Below, one piece after another: positions 26,412 to 33,304 of a stretch of 33,304 bases of DNA (position 1 is the first letter of the stretch; each line of letters starts with the position of its first letter). Origin of the DNA: Desulfobacula sp. (GTDB taxonomy: Bacteria > Desulfobacterota > Desulfobacteria > Desulfobacterales > Desulfobacteraceae); contig NZ_JAIOSW010000025.1 of the NCBI RefSeq assembly GCF_021107415.1, positions 1 through 33,304 of the forward strand, given 5' to 3'. The position numbers were made by a program, and so were the translations under genes. Below the pieces are notes generated by a model. The model saw only the letters and a program-made list of their open reading frames with translations. It made no database searches and had not been told where the DNA came from.

Positions 26412-27427
26412 GATTAACAAGTTGCCTGCATCAGTATTTTACGCAATACTTACCCTGGATAAAAGGGACGAGTAAACAAAGTGTTAAAGCTTACCGGCAA
26501 ACGTTTTCTTTGTTGTTACATTTTTTGGCTCAACATCATTCAGTTAAGATTAAGTCTCTAAAAATAGAACATCTATCAGCAGATTCTGTACTGGCTTTTT
26601 TACATCACCTGGAGTTCCATAGAAAAAACATTGTCCAAACCCGTAACAACCGTCTATCTGTGATAAAATCATTGGCAAAGATGATTCGGTTCATGCATCC
26701 GGACAAAAAACATATTGCTCAGATTATTTTGAATATCCCACAGAAAAGGGCTCAAAAAAAGCTGATGGGGTTTTTATATCCAAAAGAGGTCATGAAGGTT
26801 TTTAAAGCAGTGGACCTTAAGAAAAAAGAAGGGATGAGAGATTATGCCATCCTTAATCTTTTATATGACTCTGGTGCCCGTGCCAGTGAGATTGCCACGC
26901 TTGCTTTTGATTATTTTGATCCTGAAAATGAAACCATCGCAGTTCTTGGTAAAGGAAACCGGTACCGTCTGATTCATCTTTGGCCCAGGACAGCTTCTTT
27001 GATCTCAGAATACATTATAAATTACAGAGTAGATCCAATCCCGCTATACGGGCATCGTTTGTTCATCAACCAGCGGAAACGAGGAATGACACGCCATGGT
27101 ATCAATAAGATTTGTAGAAAATACTTGGCAAAAGCATTACCGCCAAAGCGCCTTAAAGGACTGAGCCCTGTCCACTGCTTCCGGCATGCCTGTGCCGTGA
27201 ATATGGTTGCTTCAGGGTCTCCGGTCTCTGATATAAAAAATCGCCTTGGTCATCAAAGTATCGAATCCACAATGATCTATCTACAGCTTGATCTGTCCAG
27301 AAAACGTGATATACAGAAAAAATTTATTGAATGCACACAGTCTAAAATAAAGCAGGACAAGAAGATTGATGAATTAATAGACTGGTCAAACAGTGCTGAA
27401 ATACTTACCTGGCTTGATAGTTTGTAA
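26408..27427 (+). CDS. Tyrosine recombinase C of the trio
   Basis: This 339-residue integrase-family protein starts with the ATGA overlap of recombinase B. Catalytic residues visible are Arg in DSGARASE, a Lys hairpin in VLGKGNRYRLIHL, HCFRHACAVN, GH in RLGHQSI and Tyr in MIYLQLD. This is the closest of the three to XerC/D-type enzymes. It is the last gene of the element. Confidence 0.94.
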   Translation: MRLTSCLHQYFTQYLPWIKGTSKQSVKAYRQTFSLLLHFLAQHHSVKIKSLKIEHLSADSVLAFLHHLEFHRKNIVQTRNNRLSVIKSLAKMIRFMHPDKKHIAQIILNIPQKRAQKKLMGFLYPKEVMKVFKAVDLKKKEGMRDYAILNLLYDSGARASEIATLAFDYFDPENETIAVLGKGNRYRLIHLWPRTASLISEYIINYRVDPIPLYGHRLFINQRKRGMTRHGINKICRKYLAKALPPKRLKGLSPVHCFRHACAVNMVASGSPVSDIKNRLGHQSIESTMIYLQLDLSRKRDIQKKFIECTQSKIKQDKKIDELIDWSNSAEILTWLDSL

Positions 27428-27611
27428 CGAGTGGAACGGATTTTGCCAGACACGGCGGCCTACGTAGTAAAACAAAAGATTATGTTGTCAGTGGTTTTAA
27501 GAATTGTTAAAATTTTCTTTAAGTTGTTGAATTTAAAAACAATATTCATTTGCATGGTCGGATATGAAATTTGTTTAAAAATTCAAGTGGTTACAGTCAC
27601 TCGCAACATAA
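27424..27611. repeat. Subterminal recombinase-site-like motifs at the right end of the element
   Basis: TGTAACGAGTG (27424, +), TTATGTTGTCAGTG (27480-27493, +) and the inverted CACTCGCAACATAA (27598-27611) share TGTTGCGAGTG-type sequence with the left end at 23583. They look like a set of binding sites for the recombinases. Confidence 0.5.
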
Positions 27612-28049
27612 TGGTATTATGTGTCAGGAGTCAAATCCGATAATTTGCTGAGGGTTTCTTTCACCAGTCCGGGCTTTTAAGAAAATATAAGCTTACCACA
27701 TATGGTATGGACTGTCTTTTTAGGGACTGGTGGAAAATTAAAATATATGGGACAAGGCAGAATTAAATTTATCAAGATTCATTTTACCTTTTATTGGAGA
27801 TAAATCACCTCCTCTTATTAAAATTTTCACACCGAAAATCACGGCATTATAAACTATGATCTGAAGCAAATAATTTCTCAAAAAATATTAAAAATTTTAT
27901 TAAATTTTATTCGAAACTTACCTGATTTAAAAAACAATTCTCCAACATCTGAATAAAATTCTGCAAAATCATACAAATTACTTTCAATTTTATTATTATT
28001 CCTGTAAGTTCCAACGTTGTTTTTCAATATATAATATTAGGCACTTGGA
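27612..28049. other. Noncoding stretch between the element and the LysE gene
   Basis: No gene is seen. A long hairpin has arms TTTCACCAGTCC-type (27659-27670) and GGACTGGTGGAA (27724-27735). Inside, TACCA-CATA-TGGTA (27694-27707) is a smaller palindrome. The remainder is AT-rich. Confidence 0.5.
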
Positions 28050-28673
28050 ATGATTGAATCATCTGTTTTAACTATTTTTATACCTACTTTCTTTTTTGTA
28101 TCTGTGACTCCCGGTATGTGCATGACACTTGCTCTAACGATGGGAATGACAATAGGTGTAAGAAAAACGTTTTATATGATGTGGGGAGAACTTGCCGGAG
28201 TTGCCCTGGTTTCCATCGCTTCAGTTTCCGGAGTTGCTGCATTAATGTTAAATTTTCCAGTTTTATTTCTTTTCTTAAAATATGCCGGTGGAACATATCT
28301 TTTATATCTTGGTTTTCAGATGCTCCGGTCAAGAGATAAAGTGCCCGATAGGTTTGGTCAGAAAAAACTCTTAAGTATCAGCAAAAAATCTCTTATGCTT
28401 CAGGGATTTATTACAGCCATTGCAAATCCCAAGGGTTGGGCATTTATGATATCCCTTTTGCCTCCTTTTATTAATCCTGAAAAAGCTCTTATGTCTCAGC
28501 TTGCTATTCTGGTTGGAATTATTCTGACAACTGAATTCACTTGCCTTATTCTCTATTCAAACGGTGGCAGAACCCTTAGCCGGTTTCTTGGAAAAAAAGG
28601 AAATCTCATTCTTCTAAATAGCATTTCAGGACTATTAATGATGGGAGTTGGAATATGGCTTGCCTTTGGTTAA
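28050..28673 (+). CDS. LysE/RhtB-family amino acid exporter
   Basis: This 207-residue protein has six hydrophobic helices. It shows the N-terminal motif of the family (FFFVSVTPGMCMTLALTMGM, then TIGVRKTFYMMWGELAGV) and the central YLLYLGFQMLRS and NPKGWAFMISLLPPFI. Such exporters move amino acids or derivatives out of the cell. No regulator or biosynthetic gene is adjacent, so the substrate is unknown. A weak hairpin terminator follows at 28820-28839. Confidence 0.9.
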   Translation: MIESSVLTIFIPTFFFVSVTPGMCMTLALTMGMTIGVRKTFYMMWGELAGVALVSIASVSGVAALMLNFPVLFLFLKYAGGTYLLYLGFQMLRSRDKVPDRFGQKKLLSISKKSLMLQGFITAIANPKGWAFMISLLPPFINPEKALMSQLAILVGIILTTEFTCLILYSNGGRTLSRFLGKKGNLILLNSISGLLMMGVGIWLAFG

Positions 28674-28819
28674 TGACAGAGTTAAAAAAATATTCTGTTC
28701 AGTTATAACACCTGTATAAATTTTAATGAATTCAACTAAAATTAACCTGTTCGCCCCCCTCCCCACTTAAAACCGTTATAAGTGACTTCTTGAAATTTTT
28801 AGAGACCAGTATCCTTTTC

Positions 28820-28839
28820 AAAGCGAAAATCCGCTTTTT
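28820..28839 (+). terminator. Possible terminator after the LysE gene
   Basis: AAAGCG pairs with CGCTTT around AAAATC, followed by TT. The stem is short (6 bp), so it is moderate to weak. Confidence 0.4.
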
Positions 28840-29251
28840 CAAATAATATACAAACTCATTTTGATTACCAGAATGGACAGCTACATATAAATTCAAAATT
28901 TGAAATTTGAAAAGAAAAATTGATCCGAAAAAAAATTGTACCCAAAAATTGAAATTGACTGGTTTTTTACCTCTCTTTATGGTTGATAAAGAGATCCATT
29001 TGAATAAAATTGTTAAAATATGGTCTTTATTATTTTTCTGAGAATCAAACTGGGCAAGTCCGGAAACAATCTGATAAATTTAAGATCCAAACTAAAATTT
29101 CGTTCGCTCGCCCTTTTATAACAAACAAATTGAATTTTATTCCTTGTTTTGCTAAAGGATTCTGAGAACCTTTTTTCGATACCCCGCTATTTTATTTGCT
29201 GTACCGAATGCGAAGTTTTAAACTAAATGACCTTTAAAATAGGAGGAAATT
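28840..29251. other. Noncoding stretch with a third degenerate repeat copy
   Basis: No gene is supported. Sequence 29036-29099 (TGAGAATCAAACTGGGC, then GGAAACAATCTGA) resembles 8575-8679 near copy 1 of the 60-bp repeat. The last 38 bases match with about eight mismatches. The ribosome site of the next gene lies at its end. Confidence 0.45.
29062..29099. repeat. Degenerate copy of the 8.6-kb repeat family
   Basis: The 38 bases align to 8622-8659 with about eight differences, sharing GGAAACAATCTGA and CAAACT. This extends a repeat family to a site 20 kb away. Confidence 0.5.
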
Positions 29252-30568
29252 ATGCATAACGTCGGTCTTGTAAAATACACAAAACCATACGACTCATTGA
29301 AAAAAGCAATTGATATAGCAGGTGGAATCGAAGAAATATCTGGTAATTCAAAAGTTTTTATTAAACCTAATTTTGTCGTTTGGTTTGATGGTGTTCCCTT
29401 TCCAAAATACGGTGTTTTGACAACTGCGAGAATGATAGAGGATCTTGTCATTTTTTTTAATGAGCATGGAATAAGTGACCTGACCCTTGTTGAAGGTGCC
29501 GCCAATATCAATAACAAATCAAAATCCATAATAGCCCAGGCAACGAAAGGAATGGGATTGGATAAATTGTCAAAACGATATGGATTAAAAGTAATAGATG
29601 TGCATGAGTCCAGTTTTACAGATGTTGATTTAGATGATGTTACATTGTCGGTGAATTCGGATATTTTAAATGCAGACCACATCATAAATATGGCGGTTCT
29701 AAAAACTCATACTCAGTGCAAAGTATCTCTTGGTATAAAAAACTTGAAAGGTTTAATTAATATTGAATCAAGAAAAAAATGCCACAACCCCGATATGGAA
29801 AAAAATCTTGATTTCCATGTCTCAAAATTGGCAAAAATGCTTTCGCCCGGTCTCAATATTATTGATGGGATATATTCACTTGAGTATGGTCCTTCAATTT
29901 ATGGTCAGGCTATTCGATCCAATTTAATTATTGCTTCAAAGGATATGATTTCCAATGATAAAATTGGAGCAACTCTACTGGGTTATTCTCCTGAAAAAAT
30001 TTCGCATATAGCATTGGCAGCAGCATCACAAAACAGATCCATTGATTTGACAGATGTTAATGTTCAAGGTGATATTAGTTTAAAAAAGGCTATTAAACCA
30101 CATAAATATTTACGGGAGCAGAGCCAAACAGACGATATGCCACAAATATTTGAAGCATTTGGTATAAAGGGAATTTGCCTACCTGAGGTTGATAGCACTT
30201 TGTGTACATATTGTGTTCCATTCTTCGCTTATGCAACAGCCGGAATAGTTATGTCTCAAAATGAAAATAAAACTTTTGATGATATTGAAATACTATCCGG
30301 GAAAAAGCTTAAACCCTCAGGAACTCATAAACATACATTACTGCTTGGACAATGTCAGGTTAAACTCAATCGGAAAAATCCTAAAATAAACGATTGTGTT
30401 ATGATAAAAGGTTGTCCTCCCAAAAAAGAAGATTTTATAAATGCATTTTCAAAACTCGGTATTGAGCTTCCCGAAAATCCAATTGAATGGATGAATAATC
30501 TTCCGAGTTTTTTTATGGGCCAGTATATGGACAAACCTGAATTTGAAGAAAGTTTTTATAAAATTTAA
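29252..30568 (+). CDS. DUF362-domain protein with C-terminal cysteine region
   Basis: This 438-residue protein has an N-terminal DUF362 domain (about 1-290; KVFIKPNFVVWF, HIINMAVLKTHTQCKVSLGI, KNLKGLINIESRKKCHN). The C-terminal part has Cys318 and Cys321 (LCTYCVPFF) and later Cys residues in LGQCQVK, NDCVMIKGCPPKK. These could bind an iron-sulfur cluster, but this is not one of the usual ferredoxin patterns. AGGAGG precedes ATG 29252. DUF362 has no settled function. The gene is followed by two small genes on the same strand. Confidence 0.85.
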   Translation: MHNVGLVKYTKPYDSLKKAIDIAGGIEEISGNSKVFIKPNFVVWFDGVPFPKYGVLTTARMIEDLVIFFNEHGISDLTLVEGAANINNKSKSIIAQATKGMGLDKLSKRYGLKVIDVHESSFTDVDLDDVTLSVNSDILNADHIINMAVLKTHTQCKVSLGIKNLKGLINIESRKKCHNPDMEKNLDFHVSKLAKMLSPGLNIIDGIYSLEYGPSIYGQAIRSNLIIASKDMISNDKIGATLLGYSPEKISHIALAAASQNRSIDLTDVNVQGDISLKKAIKPHKYLREQSQTDDMPQIFEAFGIKGICLPEVDSTLCTYCVPFFAYATAGIVMSQNENKTFDDIEILSGKKLKPSGTHKHTLLLGQCQVKLNRKNPKINDCVMIKGCPPKKEDFINAFSKLGIELPENPIEWMNNLPSFFMGQYMDKPEFEESFYKI

Positions 30569-30582
30569 TTTTATTTTGATTA

Positions 30583-30831
30583 ATGAATAACGGGAATGTA
30601 GTAAAAATCAAGGTCAAATGCTACTCAGGATATAGAGGGGAGGAAACTCCCCTTTCTATTTTTCTGAATGACAAAGTGATTTATGTGAATAAAATTCTTA
30701 ATATGTGGTTGACGCCTGATCACAGATGTTTTAAATTTTCAGGATCTGACGATGGGACTTATATCATTAGACACAATACGGAAGGATATTTTTGGGAGTT
30801 AACATATTATAAGGAATTCAGTTCAAAATAA
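30583..30831 (+). CDS. Conserved small protein of unknown function
   Basis: This 82-residue protein contains VKCYSGYRGEETPLSIFL and WLTPDHRCFKFSGSDDGTYI with a final IRHNTEGYFWELTYY. The pattern of a short beta-rich protein (strand-rich with conserved CYSGYRG and PDHR...K) recalls a small family seen in deltaproteobacteria, from memory only. It begins 14 bases after the DUF362 gene and is probably co-transcribed with it. Confidence 0.7.
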   Translation: MNNGNVVKIKVKCYSGYRGEETPLSIFLNDKVIYVNKILNMWLTPDHRCFKFSGSDDGTYIIRHNTEGYFWELTYYKEFSSK

Positions 30832-30985
30832 TTGCCTGCACGAGAACCCCCTGGAAAATTGGTTAATTTTTATTTCTTTACAACCAAAGTCACGATTGAT
30901 AATGATCTAAAAGTTTATTTCAATAGTAATTGGTCATTCAAGTTTGTTACTCAGTTTTATAAGACTTGCTCAACGGGAGATAGAA

Positions 30986-31669
30986 ATGGAAATAATAAAT
31001 AATAATTCATCCGGAGACTATCATATCCATTCTTCGACACTTTCAGATGGGATGAATTCAATAGATGAAATTGTAATTCAGGCTGGAAAATTAAAATATA
31101 ACGAAATTGCTATTACAGATCATAACCAGAAATATCTGAACAGTTATAATTTCAATGCTAATACCCATTATAGTATAATCTCTTCTGGAAGATGGAAAAA
31201 TATTCATAATGATGTTCATGTTATTTTTGGTGTGGAAGCAGATTTGTTAAATGAAACCGGTGATATCTGTGACAACATTCAAAACATTACTCCAGAATTC
31301 ATAGTGCTATCCGCACATCAGAAAATATATTCTGGAAACGCAAGCTTAATCAAAAATGGATATTTAAATGCCATTAACCGACATGGCTCGAAAATAAAAT
31401 TATTAGGTCATTTATGCTCTCAGCAGTTTTCTGATTATTTGAATCCCAAGGATATCATTGAGATTGTTTCTGCCGCAAATGAAACAGGCATTTCATTAGA
31501 ATTAAACTGTGCCAATCTGGTGAATAACAAAACTTATGAAAATAATTTAAGAGCAATGCTTTCTTGCTGTAAGTCTCTATATATTAATAGTGATGCCCAT
31601 ACTCTTTATGAGTTTATCAATGTCAGAAATGAAGGTTTTAAATATCTAAAATGCAATAACTATATATAA
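30986..31669 (+). CDS. PHP-domain metal-dependent phosphoesterase
   Basis: This protein of 227 residues has the PHP motifs: DYHIHSSTLSDGMNSIDEIV at the start, AITDHNQ, the later LSAHQK, LLGHLCS and the final NSDAHTLYEF. These supply the His and Asp residues for a metal centre, as in histidinol-phosphatase-like and polymerase-associated phosphoesterases. ATG 30986 (MEIINNNSSGDYHIHSS) is chosen because GGGAGA lies before it; an ATG 42 bases upstream has no ribosome site. The substrate is unknown. Confidence 0.85.
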   Translation: MEIINNNSSGDYHIHSSTLSDGMNSIDEIVIQAGKLKYNEIAITDHNQKYLNSYNFNANTHYSIISSGRWKNIHNDVHVIFGVEADLLNETGDICDNIQNITPEFIVLSAHQKIYSGNASLIKNGYLNAINRHGSKIKLLGHLCSQQFSDYLNPKDIIEIVSAANETGISLELNCANLVNNKTYENNLRAMLSCCKSLYINSDAHTLYEFINVRNEGFKYLKCNNYI

Positions 31670-31679
31670 AGGACACCTC

Positions 31680-31874
31680 ATGTATCTATCTGAAGAGAAA
31701 CGAGCAGCGATCAGGAAATGTATGGGAAATCAACAATTCAATCCAGGACTCAATCCCGGGCGAAACAAAGAGAATCATATTAAAGGATTTCACGATACAG
31801 AAGGGGGAAGGAAAGTTTCCCAGATTTTATTTGATGCCAGGGATGGGAAAGAAGTGTTTACACCGTTTAGATGA
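31680..31874 (+). CDS. Hypothetical 64-residue protein
   Basis: It is not recognised. It begins 11 bases after the PHP gene with AAAGGA before ATG 31680. It is hydrophilic, with a charged core (NPGRNKENHIKGFHDTEGGR) and no cysteine cluster or membrane helix. The 216 bases behind it hold short in-frame pieces without a clear gene. It may be the head of a broken gene. Confidence 0.4.
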   Translation: MYLSEEKRAAIRKCMGNQQFNPGLNPGRNKENHIKGFHDTEGGRKVSQILFDARDGKEVFTPFR

Positions 31875-32090
31875 AATCATCTTAACGAGAGGTTTGATAA
31901 AACAGATGAATGATGAATCATTAAAATTTATATGGGTAAGGGTGAATTCAACTGGAATTTTACTTGAGTACTCGTGAAACACATCGGTGAACACTGAAAC
32001 GATTGAAAATATTGGATATGAGGATGATTTTGATACAGGTGCTAAGGTGTTAAAGGTAAAAATCCTGAGTTTTCTTTTATAGGAAATATT

Positions 32091-32884
32091 ATGACAGAAT
32101 GCAAACTTTGCAAAAATACTGCCTGTTTTTACGAATTAAAATGTAAAATTTGTGGCTATGATGTTGAATCAGAGTCGATCAAGGATGAAGATGCCTGTAA
32201 AAAATATTATCAAAGACTAAAAAATCAAAAAGATAATTGGGTTGAAACAGTAGAAGTTTTAGGAGTTTCCAGAAGTATGATATGTGAGGACATACAATTA
32301 TCCAACGGTCTTAAAAATAGTCCTGAATTAAAACAAAACACAAGCAAAAAAAATGCATTTAGAATGTTAAAGGGAATAATTCCCAAAGACATATTTGAGA
32401 CTGAAGAAGACTTGCATATAAATCTATATAGAAATTGGAATAAAACCACCTTAGCAAAAGAATGGAACTTGGTGAATACTGGTTCTTATATGGGGAAATT
32501 TAATACCAATGAAATTGGTGAAATTGACCTGCTTGCCCTGAATAAAAATCAAGACAAATGGTTAGTTGTTGAACTGAAACAACGGCAAAGTTCAGATGAT
32601 ACAGTCGGATAAATTTTGAGATATATGGGTTGGATTAAAAAAAATAAAGCTAAGAAAATGACACCGTTGAAGGGTTAATCATTTGTGGAGAATATGATTT
32701 ACAAACAGAATACGCTTTAATTTGCACTGAAAAATTTATCGAAGCAAAAATTTATCGTTTTCATAATAAAAAATTTGATTTTTCGCCATTTGATGAAAAC
32801 ACACACCTTTTTGACATATTGAGAACTTTGGACCCAGAAACAAGAAATAAAGTAATAGAAAACTATAAATCTAAAAATTCATAA
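32091..32884 (+). pseudogene. Broken zinc-ribbon plus NucS/PDDEXK-like nuclease gene
   Basis: Residues 1-30 form a zinc ribbon (CKLCKNTACF, KCKICGYD). A helical middle follows, then a nuclease-like core, NEIGEIDLLALNKNQDKWLV with VELKQRQSSDDTVG, whose D...E-x-K pattern is that of PDDEXK endonucleases such as NucS. The frame stops at TAA 32610-32612, where Gln is expected (VG-*-ILRYMGWIKKNKAKK). It also needs one extra base near 32657 to continue as NDTVEGLIICGEYDLQTEYA and finish at 32884. One nonsense change and one deletion mean it is decayed or carries two sequence errors. Confidence 0.7.
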
Positions 32885-33034
32885 AATTTTCAAGTTTTAA
32901 TCATCGAAAAATATTAGGAAAAAGAGATACTAAATTGGAAAACACAAAAGGAAAAAATGATAGACCAATTTAGATCAGCATGATTTGGAAAATTTGAAAT
33001 TCATGGGTTATGATATTAAGGATAATTAGTTGAA

Positions 33035-33238
33035 ATGCAGGATAGATACGCAGGCGATGTAGGTGATTTCGAAAAATTTTCATTACTGAGATCATTATTT
33101 AATCGAAAAAATGATCGCCTTGGAGTAGTTTGGTATCTTTTTCCTGATGAATCCAATGGCGATGGAAAATATACCAAATATATTGAAAAACAGCAAAAGC
33201 GACACCAAAAAATAAAAAAGGTTCCAACAAAACGTTGA
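33035..33238 (+). pseudogene. Truncated ORF of an unknown conserved family, cut at the tRNA-Asp terminator
   Basis: The 67 residues start MQDRYAGDVGDFEKFSLLRS, with LGVVWYLFPDESNGDGKY further on, an opening I recall from hypothetical proteins well over 200 residues long. The frame then ends in KKVPTKR inside the terminator hairpin of the tRNA gene. The N-terminus looks intact and the rest is missing, so the gene was probably cut when this DNA joined the tRNA region. Confidence 0.55.
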
Positions 33239-33245
33239 AACCCTT
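33207..33245 (-). terminator. Terminator of the tRNA-Asp gene
   Basis: On the minus strand a roughly 11-bp stem with one mismatch and one bulged C pairs 33245-33234 with 33228-33218 and is followed by TTTTTTATTTTTT. It lies nine bases beyond the tRNA CCA end. Confidence 0.65.
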
Positions 33246-33253
33246 GGTATTTG

Positions 33254-33304
33254 TGGCGGGAGTGACGAGACTCGAACTCGCGACCTCTTGCGTGACAGGC
33301 AAGC
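33254..33304 (-). tRNA. tRNA-Asp (GTC), partial at window edge
   Basis: The 3' 51 bases are visible on the minus strand. The anticodon loop CTGTCAC (anticodon GTC) is enclosed by a CTTGC/GCAAG stem. A T arm with TTCGAGT loop and an acceptor end CACTCCCGCCA with encoded CCA follow. The 5' part lies beyond the window. Confidence 0.93.

Larger units (their letters stand above)
23583..27608 (+). mobile_element. Recombinase-in-trio (RIT-type) element with two zinc-protein genes
   Basis: The element runs between the inverted 10-mers TGTTGCGAGT (23583-23592) and ACTCGCAACA (27599-27608). It holds five plus-strand genes with tight spacing or overlaps: a CxxC-type protein, a CHC2-like zinc protein and three tyrosine recombinases. 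Three consecutive overlapping recombinase genes define RIT elements, which move as a unit. Related TGTTGCGAGTG-like motifs occur at 27424, 27480 and 27598. Three ACCCCGCC-type direct motifs occur at 23595-23653. Exact ends are uncertain without a second copy or an empty site. Confidence 0.75.

Noticed and set aside
27431..27643. 70-codon ORF after the third recombinase
   Set aside because: It runs across the element's right end and its repeat motifs; composition is not that of a gene.

Overview
The window looks like a piece of a low-GC dissimilatory sulfate reducer of the Desulfobacterales (Desulfobacteraceae-like). The main evidence is the qmoB-qmoC end of the Qmo complex, which passes electrons between menaquinone and APS reductase. 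Ferredoxin-dependent 2-oxoacid oxidation and TRAP uptake of organic acids fit an anaerobe living on small organic acids. The assignment comes from protein families only; there is no rRNA to confirm it.

Layout. 1-1406: 3' end of qmoB, then qmoC carrying a 19-nt deletion, then a strong terminator. 1606-2694: leuB. 2911-4366: an accessory pair, an LRAT-fold protein with a glycine-rich tail and a small unknown protein. 4560-10306: a worn region. It holds relics (DUF1643-like, ArdC-like, a Cys-rich mini-ORF) among intact genes for a hotdog thioesterase, a cold-shock protein and an EamA transporter bracketed by about 60-bp direct repeats. It ends with a zinc-ribbon module lying in frame behind the stop codon of a UspA gene.

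10307-21678 is the metabolic core, all on the minus strand and read from high to low coordinates: TRAP transporter (binding protein, small and large permease), LutABC-like oxidase, a four-subunit VorB/Kor-type 2-oxoacid:ferredoxin oxidoreductase, an XRE-cupin regulator, acyl-CoA dehydrogenase and UspA. A divergent FadR/GntR-family regulator (22085-22810) sits across a 406-bp control region that contains a perfect TGGTC-A-GACCA palindrome. A consistent reading is import of a 2-hydroxy or 2-oxo monocarboxylate, oxidation by Lut, conversion to acyl-CoA with reduced ferredoxin, and further oxidation by the dehydrogenase. The acyl-CoA dehydrogenase suggests a substrate longer than lactate, for example a branched-chain acid; this is inference.

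23583-27608 is a mobile element of the recombinase-in-trio (RIT) type: three overlapping tyrosine recombinase genes preceded by two small zinc-binding-protein genes, between 10-bp inverted repeats, with related subterminal motifs. It is the best candidate here for an under-described system.

28050-33304 is an accessory tail: LysE-type exporter, DUF362 protein with extra cysteines, a conserved 82-residue protein, a PHP-domain phosphoesterase, a broken zinc-ribbon nuclease, and an ORF truncated exactly at the terminator of a tRNA-Asp gene at the window edge. No CRISPR array or rRNA was seen.
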